Origin: Clostridia bacterium
GTDB taxonomy: Bacteria; Bacillota; Clostridia; Acetivibrionales; DSM-27016
Direction of reading: 5' to 3'
NCBI GenBank assembly: GCA_026414765.1
Contig: JAOAIJ010000018.1
Location: 1-53,613 of the forward strand
DNA length: 53,613 bases
The notes beneath the pieces were generated by a model that worked only from the letters and a program-made list of their open reading frames with translations, did not search any database and had not been told where the DNA came from. Every line of letters begins with the position of its first letter. Positions within the stretch are counted from its first letter, which is position 1. Below, in pieces: positions 33,085-41,049 of the stretch. The position numbers and the translations under genes were made by a program.

Positions 33085-34185
33085 TTACATTAGATCCCTA
33101 AGTAATATCAATGACTCTAAAGCTATGCTATCAGCGGCCTTACACTCATCAATCAAGAATGCGATTTTTTGTCTTATCTCGGGTTTTGCAAAATTCTGCA
33201 TTTGCTGTTCATTGCGGGCATATCCACCCAAAATATCTGCCATTTTCCATATGTTTGATACTATCTTAGAGAATTGCTCTTCAGCACACTTGCATAAATC
33301 CTTAAATCCGGGAAACTCCTCAGATATTTTTTTTATAAATATAGCTGCATTACGTCGGCCATCAATAAGACAATCCATTGCATCTCCCTGGCACATAAGG
33401 CGTTCGGCTAAAATTGGCAAAATTGCATTCTGGGGGAAATCAGATTCGCTTAATACAGCTTTTTTCCAAGCATCATAAGCTACTATGCCTTTAGCAAAAG
33501 CTTTACCTGGCTTTAAGTCCAATCTCCCTGTCATTACTTTAATAGCATTTTCTATAATTGCTTTATTAGTTATTTGTGGTTTGCGTTTTTCACCAATAGA
33601 AATTACAGCTATAGTATCATTGTTTTCCCACCATTTATTTGAAATGAAGTATCCTGATTCATCGATTTTAACATCAGTAGCGAATTCTGCAGCATCCTGA
33701 AAAAAGTTCCAACCCAACAGGATTTTACCACTTTCTCTATAGCCTGTTATAATACAGGCTTCTGGTGGACCAACTATGCCAAGTGCTATACATGGGGAAC
33801 CTTTGTCAATTTGATTCTTAATAAAGTTGATAAAATCATTTTTATTATCTGAATTGTTATTGCTGTTAAATCTTACATCACATGATGTGTTTGTCCTGGT
33901 TATTATCCGGAACTCACGACCTAATGCTTCAACACCTAATCTGTAAATTTCTTCTGGATTATCAAATGTATGAATAACATCAACATTCCCACCATTCCAC
34001 GAAGTCGTATCCCATGTTAGACGAAAAGCTGCTCCTGTAGATGCCATCAAAAAATCTATACTTACATCTTGACCAAGATAGTTTGCACAGCTTTTCACAC
34101 ACATTGGATATGGTGTACATCCGTCTGAGCCATATTCAACTTTAGAAATTCCATATAGTATAACACTGGTTTCACTTTTATTCAT
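33085..34185 (-). CDS. BtrH N-terminal-like (papain-fold) protein
   Basis: A 366-residue protein. The N-terminal 200 residues follow the BtrH/C39-like cysteine-peptidase or acyltransferase plan: YPMCVKSCANYLGQ, GAAFRLTWDTTSWNGGNVDV, DKGSPCIALGIVGPPEACII and ILLGWNFFQD. The C-terminus is helical (RLDLKPGKAFAKGIVAYDAW). BtrH transfers an acyl group in butirosin biosynthesis; clostridial relatives encoded beside AraC regulators are uncharacterised. The start ATG 34185 overlaps the araC stop, and GAGAGGA is 8 bases away. The chemistry is inferred only. Confidence 0.65.
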   Translation of the reverse strand: MNKSETSVILYGISKVEYGSDGCTPYPMCVKSCANYLGQDVSIDFLMASTGAAFRLTWDTTSWNGGNVDVIHTFDNPEEIYRLGVEALGREFRIITRTNTSCDVRFNSNNNSDNKNDFINFIKNQIDKGSPCIALGIVGPPEACIITGYRESGKILLGWNFFQDAAEFATDVKIDESGYFISNKWWENNDTIAVISIGEKRKPQITNKAIIENAIKVMTGRLDLKPGKAFAKGIVAYDAWKKAVLSESDFPQNAILPILAERLMCQGDAMDCLIDGRRNAAIFIKKISEEFPGFKDLCKCAEEQFSKIVSNIWKMADILGGYARNEQQMQNFAKPEIRQKIAFLIDECKAADSIALESLILLRDLM

Positions 34186-34600
34186 GAGTATCATCCTCTC
34201 TTTTCATTGAATTTAGTAGCCCAACGCCAAACACGCAGGCACAGAGCTTTATTCTGCCTACAGTTGGACGCTTTTTTCTGAACTCAGATGGTGTTAGCCC
34301 AGTGATTCGCTTAAATGCACGCGTAAAAGTATCATGATTAGCAAACCCGTATTTAGTAGCGACGCTTATTACACTTTGGCTGTTATGCAGGATTTCATAT
34401 GCTGCATTGGAAATTTTTCGAGTAAGTATATACTTTGAAAGAGTTATACCAGTTTTCATAACAAAAATATCCCGTATATGTGCTATTGAAAAGCCTGTGG
34501 CTCTTTCTAACTCTTTATAGTTGATTTTTTCATGTATTCTATTTTCTATGTAAATGATAATACAGCTAACAGTCAGAAAGTAATCCATAATCACCGCCAT
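34178..34600 (-). CDS. AraC family regulator (HTH domain only)
   Basis: A 140-residue protein consisting of an AraC-type double HTH: YKELERATGFSIAHIRDIFV as first helix pair and ISVATKYGFANHDTFTRAFK, ITGLTPSEFRKKRPTVG as second. No ligand domain is present. ATG 34600 has GAAGGA upstream. Its stop overlaps the BtrH-like gene by 8 bases, so the two are one operon. The 480 bases between this gene and 35081 are AT-rich and hold no visible gene; promoters for both directions must lie there. Confidence 0.85.
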   Translation of the reverse strand: MAVIMDYFLTVSCIIIYIENRIHEKINYKELERATGFSIAHIRDIFVMKTGITLSKYILTRKISNAAYEILHNSQSVISVATKYGFANHDTFTRAFKRITGLTPSEFRKKRPTVGRIKLCACVFGVGLLNSMKREDDTHE

Positions 34601-35080
34601 GATTTTCCTTCGCAAAGTATATTTAGTATATCATAACAGAAGAAATATTCTCGACTTTTTTACGGGAATTGATATTATCAAAGGCTGACCTAAACATATT
34701 ACCAGCATTAAGGCCAATAATCTTTTTATGCAAACATTTCTCAATAAATTTACCACACCATACAATAGTATAGTTTGTTTACACTTGTCCAAAATTATAT
34801 ATAGTATTTGATTAACTAAGGTTTGGAATACATTACAACAACTATAGACAAATATAAACGTATTCTTTTTAGTACTTATTATTTTGAAGAAGTAGACAAT
34901 AAATAAACTTTATTAGGCTACAAGAAACATAGTTCATAAACTTATTAGTTGCATACTTCAAAACATGCAATTGCTATAATTAGCCTGAAAGACATATGCA
35001 GCATATTCAATGTTTACTATGTGTGTAAAATATTGTATAATTATACCATTAAATGCAATTCTTTGGGGGTTATGTATTAG

Positions 35081-35893
35081 ATGAATACTTCAATATGGTC
35101 TGTGTTATTTGTTACAGTACCAGAACAAGCATTAATGCTTATAACCTGTTTATTAGTGGCAGGCTACAAAGATGTTTTTAGTTTGAGAGTGGAAAAAAAT
35201 ATCGTTAAATTACTCGGAACTGTAATACTTATGGTTATAAGTTCCATTTTATGTTTACGTTTTATAGATAACTCGAATACAACAAAATCAATTGCTTTGG
35301 GAATTATGTTTTTAATGATAATCTATACTGTATTTAGATATAGCTTCTTCAAGTGTTTAGGTGGACTATTAGTTTCATCTATTATTGTAATCATTGGAGA
35401 AGCGATATCATATAGTATAATACTTAGCATTTTAAACATAACAAGTATTGATGTGTACAATTTTAGTACTTTTTCAATGGTGCTTATTTCATCCCCAACT
35501 CGTATCCTTCAGTTAGTATTCTTGTATTTTTTACTTCACTCAAAAAAAATAAAAATAGAAATTAATAAACCTTCCAAAAATGAAATAGTGTTGTTATCTT
35601 TTTGTATAGCGATTATTATTATGAATATGTATCAGATTGAGCACTTCATTACAATATCAAGAACAAAAGAGGATACACTTTTGATGTTTATGAATGCTAT
35701 TTGTACTACAGGGTTTTCGTTATTTTGCTTAATGAAGCTGACTAGTATGGAAAAAAAGATGGTTTACCAGCACCTTATGCACGACTTTGATTTGCATAGA
35801 ATAAAACAGCTTATTGAAGAGGGTAGGACTGACTATGCCGCCGAATTGATTGATTTAACATTAAAAGCTCAGAATAGTACAAATTATGATTGA
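35081..35893 (+). CDS. AgrC-like membrane sensor without a kinase ATPase domain
   Basis: A 270-residue protein. Six or seven membrane segments span residues 8-215, as in AgrC-type autoinducer receptors. The cytoplasmic tail MVYQHLMHDFDLHRIKQLIE, continuing EGRTDYAAELIDLTL, resembles the Spo0B-type dimerisation helices (R-H-D-F pattern, here M-H-D-F with the phosphoacceptor-position His). The HATPase domain that should follow is absent; the protein ends after 45 cytoplasmic residues. The stop is clean and 16 bases later an AgrD-like gene starts. Either it is a truncated kinase or a receptor that works without its own kinase. Confidence 0.65.
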   Translation: MNTSIWSVLFVTVPEQALMLITCLLVAGYKDVFSLRVEKNIVKLLGTVILMVISSILCLRFIDNSNTTKSIALGIMFLMIIYTVFRYSFFKCLGGLLVSSIIVIIGEAISYSIILSILNITSIDVYNFSTFSMVLISSPTRILQLVFLYFLLHSKKIKIEINKPSKNEIVLLSFCIAIIIMNMYQIEHFITISRTKEDTLLMFMNAICTTGFSLFCLMKLTSMEKKMVYQHLMHDFDLHRIKQLIEEGRTDYAAELIDLTLKAQNSTNYD

Positions 35894-35909
35894 AAGGTTG
35901 GGATAACCA

Positions 35910-36032
35910 ATGAAAATTAAAGCTTTGAAAGCATTGGGAGCTATTGCAGCGCTGTTATCAGTTGCATCAGCAGGTTTCCCCAGTTTTTGGATTCTCTATC
36001 AACCACGTGTACCTAAATGCTTAAGAAAGTAA
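35910..36032 (+). CDS. agrD-like: Cyclic lactone autoinducer (AgrD-like) prepeptide
   Basis: Forty residues. An amphipathic/hydrophobic N-terminus (MKIKALKALGAIAALLSVAS) is followed by the signalling segment SFWILYQPRVPKCLRK. This fits clostridial AgrD peptides: a Cys (here Ser) then aromatic residues, followed by the conserved P-x-x-P-x-(S/C)-L recognition tail. A Ser in the ring position would give a lactone instead of a thiolactone. GTTGGGAT lies upstream of the ATG. The maturing enzyme AgrB is not in the window. Confidence 0.7.
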   Translation: MKIKALKALGAIAALLSVASAGFPSFWILYQPRVPKCLRK

Positions 36033-36235
36033 AATAATAGATTATCCTACCCTCTTCAAATAAATTGTTAACTAGGAACGTCACCTAAACAAATAACGAG
36101 GCTACTTTATATACTGCAATTGCTTTAAAATATTTTAAAAGCCTAATGCCCTAAAGTATTAATTTGTCAAGATATTAATTGCACAATCAAGTATTTTGGT
36201 TTATGTCTACAAAAACGCAAACTGATTATTAGTAA

Positions 36236-36475
36236 GTTTTTTTACTATTCTCAGTCACTTTAGTGCTGCATTGGGTACAATCCCATTCATTACACAGTTC
36301 AACATATCTTAACGGCTTTCATAGCCTTTATCTGCCACAGCTTCAATCTTCTCTACCTAATGAGTTTCCTTCGCACTCCGAGCTACTTCTTTTAACAGTC
36401 CTTGGTCAGTGTTGTGATTGATTACTTCATATTCTGCAATCAGATGATTCCCTTTATATACCGCTTAACTGTCTG
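36236..36475 (-). pseudogene. Transposase fragment with stops
   Basis: Read on the minus strand: VYKGNHLIAEYEVINHNTDQ, GLLKEVARSAKETH, a stop, VEKIEAVADKGYES, another stop and MNGIVPNAALK. This is the RNase H core of an IS1182-like transposase (DKGYES is the second-Asp motif), interrupted by several stop codons. It is not a copy of the intact element at 31.2 kb. The 36033-36235 and 36476-36589 flanks show nothing. Confidence 0.7.
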
Positions 36476-36589
36476 TGAATTTGCACTATTCAATGTAGTT
36501 AAGCATATTATGTAAATAAATGGTAATAAGTCTGAATTTTTTTCTTATTTGCCCATGTACAGTGATTAACTTGGAAAGGGGGCTTTAAA

Positions 36590-36994
36590 ATGGCGAATTT
36601 GTTGGATTATGTGGGTGCCGACTCCAGAGTGGGACAAAAGAATAATATATGGGCTCTCTTTCTTTTTTTCTTTTATAATGCAGGGGAGGGAACCTTCAGC
36701 GAACTAAGTCCAAGCAGGATCACTTTTTCAGGAAACACCACCTCACTGGGCAGAACAGAGCCTTTCAACTTACAGGTGGAGCTCTTGAGTAATACGCGGT
36801 GCAATGTAATATTTCAAGGTGCCGCTAGAAATATACCTTACCGGATACAAGACAATACTTTTTATGCCGATCTTTCAACCGATGCCTTGTTTATCATGTC
36901 AAGATACAATAACTCGGAAACATTTGTCAGTGTATCTGTGCTAACTGGAGACGGGGGAGCAACATCTACCACATATCACATACAACCAGTATAA
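36590..36994 (+). CDS. Unrecognised beta-rich protein
   Basis: A 134-residue protein with no signal peptide and no known family. SELSPSRITFSGNTTSLGRT and SVSVLTGDGGATSTTYHIQP suggest a beta-sandwich. The ribosome site GGAAAGGGGGC before the ATG is strong, and codon use is normal. It is followed 12 bases later by another unknown gene. The pair sits downstream of the AgrD-like locus. Confidence 0.5.
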   Translation: MANLLDYVGADSRVGQKNNIWALFLFFFYNAGEGTFSELSPSRITFSGNTTSLGRTEPFNLQVELLSNTRCNVIFQGAARNIPYRIQDNTFYADLSTDALFIMSRYNNSETFVSVSVLTGDGGATSTTYHIQPV

Positions 36995-37005
36995 GGGGTG
37001 TAATT

Positions 37006-37620
37006 GTGAAGAGTATTTACCAAGAAGTAGTGGCGACTATGAGAAATTTAGGAAAATACTATTACACTTTTGAAATACAGACCGAGAACGACTGGGGTGG
37101 AGATATGAATAGGTCCAGGAAAGGAAAATATCGGGAGGAGTTCTATGGGGATTACAAAGTAGATTTTACCAATAGAACTGCGTATATAACTTTAAACAGC
37201 AATGATAAGCGGTTTTTGAATCAAGAAACATACTATAATGACCGAAAGGTATACTTCGGACAAGAGGGCAGAAGGTGGGATATTCTCAAATTTAGCAAAG
37301 AAGAGTATAATAATCTGTTTGAACAGAATGGGAAGCTCTCACTTTTTGCTTTCGGTAGCTATGACGCAAGCAGAATGACTACTCAATACGAGGGTGAGAA
37401 TATAGTTTTGGACAATATATATATGCCAAAGTTTGATTTTAAAAAAAAGGTATACAACCTTGAAGCATTTAAAATTAGAATGAAATCAGATATATTAACA
37501 AATTTGATAAAAATTATAATCTTCGACGGGGACAATCGGTACGGCTATTCAGGCCGTATCAGATACAGATACAAATTGGCTGCTGTAAATGACCTGGTAC
37601 ATATCGAGGAACCATTCTAG
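37006..37620 (+). CDS. Unrecognised protein, partner of the preceding gene
   Basis: A 204-residue cytoplasmic protein starting at GTG with AAGGGGTG 6 bases upstream. It is rich in Tyr, Arg and Asn: EIQTENDWGGDMNRSRKGKY, YNDRKVYFGQEGRRWDILKF, DGDNRYGYSGRIRYRYKL. No family recognised and no membrane segment. The terminator at 37633 ends the two-gene unit. Confidence 0.5.
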   Translation: MKSIYQEVVATMRNLGKYYYTFEIQTENDWGGDMNRSRKGKYREEFYGDYKVDFTNRTAYITLNSNDKRFLNQETYYNDRKVYFGQEGRRWDILKFSKEEYNNLFEQNGKLSLFAFGSYDASRMTTQYEGENIVLDNIYMPKFDFKKKVYNLEAFKIRMKSDILTNLIKIIIFDGDNRYGYSGRIRYRYKLAAVNDLVHIEEPF

Positions 37621-37632
37621 CTATATAAGCGT

Positions 37633-37664
37633 TGGAGCATATTCAAGTCTGCTCCAGGAGTTTT
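37633..37664 (+). terminator. Terminator of the unknown gene pair
   Basis: TGGAGCA and TGCTCCA with a 10-base loop, followed by GGAGTTTTT. It lies 12 bases after the stop codon. Confidence 0.55.
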
Positions 37665-37741
37665 TCAAATTTTCATCCGAACTCCGCAAAATTATCTTCT
37701 ATCTTTATGCCAGTGTCTTCATAATAAGTTGGCAGTACTCC

Positions 37742-37769
37742 GGAGGATATGCATTTTTGTATATCCTCC
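37742..37769. repeat. Hairpin in a decayed stretch
   Basis: A 12-bp stem (GGAGGATATGCA with TGTATATCCTCC, one G-T) and TTTT loop. No U-run follows. The 37665-37886 stretch around it looks like eroded coding sequence of unknown origin. Confidence 0.4.
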
Positions 37770-37886
37770 AGTTTATAAACCGGAATCGCCGTCCGGATGT
37801 GCCGGAATATGCACATATTAAGCAAATTAAGATAAGAGACAAAAGTTCGATGGCGTGTTTATTGGTTTTCACAAAGGATATTTGTA

Positions 37887-38060
37887 TTAGTGATCATGGC
37901 CTTCCTCGTCAGCTTCAGCATTTGCTCTCGTAGCATGGACCGGACCATATGGATGCTGGGGTGGTGCATAAATATAGTACAGCTTAAGCGGTCTATTACC
38001 TGTATTAATTAGATTATGCCATTTGCCGGCAGGGATGATTGAAAGCATAGTTATCGCGTA
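37887..38060 (-). pseudogene. Cupin-domain protein, C-terminal fragment
   Basis: On the minus strand SIIPAGKWHNLINTGNRPLK, then LYYIYAPPQHPYGPVHATRA and a His-rich end (EEGHDH). This is the second half of a small cupin of the kind with HxH...W-H-N metal site; the first half with the other ligands is missing. The upstream residues on this frame are unrelated. Confidence 0.7.
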
Positions 38061-38222
38061 CATTTGCTTGAAAATCCGACATATCTTTCCTATCGCCCAT
38101 TTTAATAAGCCCGTGTGCTTTGATTTGTTAGAATTATATAAATTCTTATCGTAAGAAACAGCAAGATGATTGCTTAGTTGCAATTGAAAGAATTTCGATT
38201 ATTGTTTTTTTGAGATGCTGCA

Positions 38223-38251
38223 TTGACATTCCATGGAATTAGGAATATAAT
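38223..38251 (+). promoter_or_regulatory. Consensus promoter of the arsR-type operon
   Basis: A perfect TTGACA, a 17-base spacer and a perfect TATAAT. Its last base is the first of the operator palindrome. Confidence 0.8.
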
Positions 38252-38290
38252 ATTTTCAGTATATTAGAAAAAACTAATATACTGAAAATA
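38251..38290 (+). promoter_or_regulatory. Probable ArsR operator (perfect 17-bp-arm palindrome)
   Basis: Arms 38251-38267 and 38274-38290 are exact complements around AAAAAA. The inner part is ATATTAG/CTAATAT. It covers the transcription start, so repressor binding would block the promoter. It is about 75 bases before the regulator gene. Confidence 0.7.
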
Positions 38291-38363
38291 GGGAGATAAT
38301 CAAGATAAAGGATTTAATTGAACAAAAGATTGGCGAGTAGCCTACTAGGATGGAGAATTACTT

Positions 38364-38684
38364 ATGTCAAACATGGGGAATCAGCTTGTTTCAAATATTT
38401 TTAAGGCATTATCGCATCCTACAAGACTTCAGATTGTCAGGCTTCTAAAAGAGAAGCCGTTGTGTGTCTGTGATATATTGCCGCAGTTGGAATCGGAGCA
38501 GTCTAATACATCACAGCACCTATCGGTGCTGAAGAATCAGGGCATTGTTGACAGCAAAAAAGACGGACTTATGGTTATATACCGCATAAAGAGCCCTGAA
38601 GTGTACCAAATGATAGATATTGCAGAAGCTATCATATTAAGGCAGATAGAGGAAACAAAATCATCCTTGGAAAAGAACAAGTAA
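38364..38684 (+). CDS. ArsR family transcriptional repressor
   Basis: A 106-residue winged-helix repressor: FKALSHPTRLQIVRLLKEKP, then LCVCDILPQLESEQSNTSQH and LSVLKNQGIVDSKKDGLMVI. The CVCD sequence at the metal-sensing helix is the typical arsenic/antimony (III) site. The first gene of an operon with a permease and a thiol protein, under a strong promoter covered by a perfect palindrome. The ligand is probably a thiophilic metalloid, by family. Confidence 0.9.
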   Translation: MSNMGNQLVSNIFKALSHPTRLQIVRLLKEKPLCVCDILPQLESEQSNTSQHLSVLKNQGIVDSKKDGLMVIYRIKSPEVYQMIDIAEAIILRQIEETKSSLEKNK

Positions 38685-38717
38685 GTTATTTGAGAGGGGT
38701 TAAAGGGAGATGGTTTT

Positions 38718-39722
38718 TTGTTTGTATTTGAATGGCTAAACAATCAATTGTTTAAAATGGAATGGCTGTACAGTCTGATCAGGCTTTTGGTGGAAAAGGT
38801 GTTTGGGTTGAGTATCCAGGATAGATTGGGTGGAAGCATACATTTCTTTGTTTATGACGTAATAAAGATATTTATTTTACTTTCAATATTGATTTTTGTG
38901 ATTTCATATGTACAAAGCTTTTTCCCTCCTGAAAGGACAAGGAAGATATTAGGCCGGTACAATGGAATATCTGCAAATGTATTAGGCGCACTGCTTGGAA
39001 CTGTTACACCCTTTTGCTCATGCTCCTCCATTCCCTTGTTTATTGGATTTACAAGCGCGGGGCTGCCCATAGGGGTTACGTTTTCATTTTTGATATCCTC
39101 ACCGCTTGTGGATTTGGCTTCTGTGATACTTCTTGCAAGCATATTCAACTGGAAAATCGCCATAGCTTACGTAATTGTAGGCATTATACTGGCTGTTATC
39201 GGAGGCTCTGTTATCAGCAGATTAAAGCTTGAAAAATACGTGGAGCCGTTTGTTTTTAGTAACAAGGTCCTGGAAGCAGAGAGAGATGAGTTGACTGTCC
39301 GCGATAGAATGGACTTTTCCAAAGAGCAGGTACTCAGTATAATCAAGAAGGTTTGGATGTATATCTTGATTGGTGTTGGAATAGGTGCCGCCATCCACAA
39401 CTGGATTCCCGAGTCTGTTATCTCTGCAGTACTTGGTCAGGACAAATGGTACTCCGTTTTACTGGCAACCATCGTTGGTGTTCCAATGTATGCGGATATC
39501 TTTGGAACACTGCCTATCGCTGAAGCATTGGTTTTAAAGGGTGTGGGAATTGGTACGGCATTATCCTTTATGATGGCTGTTACTGCACTTTCGCTTCCAT
39601 CTATGATCATGCTGAAGAATGTGGTTAAGACTAAGCTTTTAGTTATCTTTGCGGGTATTGTTACCTTGGGAATAATCATTATTGGATATATATTTAATGC
39701 TTTTGGATACATATTAATATAA
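38718..39722 (+). CDS. Permease of the ArsP/UPF0718 family
   Basis: A 334-residue transporter with about eight membrane segments. The conserved Cys cluster TPFCSCSSIPLFIGF, the partner motif ISSPLVDLASV and the second-half VPMYADIFGTLPIAEAL are diagnostic of the ArsP_1/DUF318 permeases, some of which export trivalent organoarsenicals. TTG 38718 is the most likely start, with AAGGGAG 8 bases upstream. It lies between the ArsR and the thioredoxin-like gene. Confidence 0.85.
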   Translation: MFVFEWLNNQLFKMEWLYSLIRLLVEKVFGLSIQDRLGGSIHFFVYDVIKIFILLSILIFVISYVQSFFPPERTRKILGRYNGISANVLGALLGTVTPFCSCSSIPLFIGFTSAGLPIGVTFSFLISSPLVDLASVILLASIFNWKIAIAYVIVGIILAVIGGSVISRLKLEKYVEPFVFSNKVLEAERDELTVRDRMDFSKEQVLSIIKKVWMYILIGVGIGAAIHNWIPESVISAVLGQDKWYSVLLATIVGVPMYADIFGTLPIAEALVLKGVGIGTALSFMMAVTALSLPSMIMLKNVVKTKLLVIFAGIVTLGIIIIGYIFNAFGYILI

Positions 39723-39741
39723 TTTTAAGGAGAAATTTGCT

Positions 39742-39981
39742 ATGGTAATCAAGGTTTTAGGTTCTGGATGTAAAAACTGTGTGACATTAAAGGAAAATAC
39801 AGAAACAGCGCTAAAGGAATCAGGAATTGAAGCAGAGATTGTCAAGGTTACAGATTTTAAGGACATTATGGCCTACGGTGTAATGTCAACTCCGGCATTG
39901 GTAATTGATGAGAAGGTTGTTTCATTCGGAAAGGTTTTAAAGCCCAAGGACATCGTTAAAATACTCGGAACCTTTAAATAA
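39742..39981 (+). CDS. Thioredoxin-fold redox protein (CxxC)
   Basis: A 79-residue thioredoxin-like protein with the active site SGCKNC near residue 9 and the cis-Pro loop STPALVIDEKV. This "redox-active disulfide protein 2" family is commonly encoded with ArsP-type permeases and ArsR regulators, presumably to handle metalloid or thiol intermediates. AAGGAG precedes the ATG. Last gene of the operon. The 273 bases after it up to the next promoter contain no convincing gene. Confidence 0.9.
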   Translation: MVIKVLGSGCKNCVTLKENTETALKESGIEAEIVKVTDFKDIMAYGVMSTPALVIDEKVVSFGKVLKPKDIVKILGTFK

Positions 39982-40254
39982 AACTGGCTTGCTCGTGATG
40001 GAAGATTGGTCCCAATCCATAGAAGAAAAGTATGGCATGGACATGGCAAAGGTTAATCGATTTCAAGCAGCTTGGCAGTAATTCCGGGAAAAGACTGAGG
40101 AGAAATCAAACGATTGTTCATTAAATTTTTGAACTCCTTTACTATATGTTTATGCTATAATACATGACAAGTTTGATAGCTTGATATATGCATTTTCAGC
40201 TGCTTTTTTTCAAGCACTGATATGTAAATTTATTGCTTCTCATGTAAAAAATAT

Positions 40255-40283
40255 TTGACATACTGTATAATCAATGATACAAT
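40255..40283 (+). promoter_or_regulatory. Promoter of the membrane protein/HTH operon
   Basis: TTGACA, 17 bases, TACAAT, 40 bases before the ATG. The small palindrome ATACAATTTGTAT overlaps the -10 and may be the operator of the HTH protein. Confidence 0.65.
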
Positions 40284-40322
40284 TTGTATATTATTAATTA
40301 CATACATAAGGAGTGATTAGAT

Positions 40323-40829
40323 ATGTCATATCAGGAAAAGAGAACAATCGTATCAATTATTACAGGGCTATTAATTTTTGGGGCATATTGCATATACACA
40401 TATGGGAAGTGGCAGTCTGGTGTTATAGCCGCCGATGATATGAAATTCTGGGCGAGCACCATGCTTGTGTTTATCGGAATAGGTATTGCGGCAGCCATTG
40501 TTATACAAATTGTATTTCACATTCTGCTTTCCATTGCGATTACCATAAAGGAAAGCGTTATGAATGGCAAGTGTGATGACAAAGAAATTGAAAAAACAAT
40601 TGGGGCTGAAATGGTTACAGATGAAATGGACAAATTGATTGAACTTAATTCGATGAGAATTGCCTTTGTTGTTGTCGGTATAGGATTTGTTGCAGCTCTC
40701 TTCTCGCAGATATTCAGCTATTCTATTGCAGTCATGCTAAACATTATGTATTTATCCTTCTACGCAGGGTCACTGCTTGAAGGATTCGTTCAGCTATACT
40801 TTTACAGAAGGGGAATAAAAAATGGCTAA
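40323..40829 (+). CDS. Hypothetical membrane protein paired with an XRE regulator
   Basis: A 168-residue protein with four membrane segments (about 10-27, 43-75, 116-137, 140-160) and a cytoplasmic loop NGKCDDKEIEKTIGAEMVTD. It resembles the DUF2178-like proteins that pair with small HTH regulators in Firmicutes. The stop overlaps the regulator gene by 8 bases. Probably a modulator of, or target for, that regulator. Confidence 0.75.
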   Translation: MSYQEKRTIVSIITGLLIFGAYCIYTYGKWQSGVIAADDMKFWASTMLVFIGIGIAAAIVIQIVFHILLSIAITIKESVMNGKCDDKEIEKTIGAEMVTDEMDKLIELNSMRIAFVVVGIGFVAALFSQIFSYSIAVMLNIMYLSFYAGSLLEGFVQLYFYRRGIKNG

Positions 40830-41046
40830 GAAATTTGAAATTACAAATAACATACGAAGACTACGTTTCTTTGCCAATGAAATGACACAACAGCAGCTTG
40901 CCGAAAAAGTTGGGGCATCAAGACAAACCATAGTGGCAATAGAGGCTGGAAAATATTCTCCCTCATTGGAACTCGCTTTCCGTATCGCTGATGCCTTTGA
41001 TGTTAAAATCGGGGAAGTGTTTGAGTGCGAAGTGAAGGAGGGCTAA
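40822..41046 (+). CDS. Small XRE/Cro-type HTH regulator
   Basis: Seventy-four residues, one HTH: FANEMTQQQLAEKVGASRQT, IVAIEAGKYSPSLELAFRIA. It is of the YozG/YgzD kind, always small and downstream of a membrane protein. Overlaps the upstream gene and is 3 bases before the oxidoreductase gene, so all three may be in one operon. Confidence 0.9.
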   Translation: MAKKFEITNNIRRLRFFANEMTQQQLAEKVGASRQTIVAIEAGKYSPSLELAFRIADAFDVKIGEVFECEVKEG

Positions 41047-41049
41047 ACA

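Noticed and set aside
34616-35080. A gene in the 465-base AT-rich gap before the AgrC-like gene
   Set aside because: No open frame with a ribosome site and protein-like composition was seen; TATAAT-like boxes occur but none with a good -35 at 17 bases.
35081-36032. Complete agr quorum-sensing operon
   Set aside because: No AgrB-like peptidase and no response regulator are found in the window; only the receptor-like and peptide genes are present.
39982-40254. Short frame reading SIEEKYGMDMAKVNRFQAAW as a gene
   Set aside because: The frame is only about 30 codons, has no start with a ribosome site and ends at an in-frame stop; at best an unidentified remnant.
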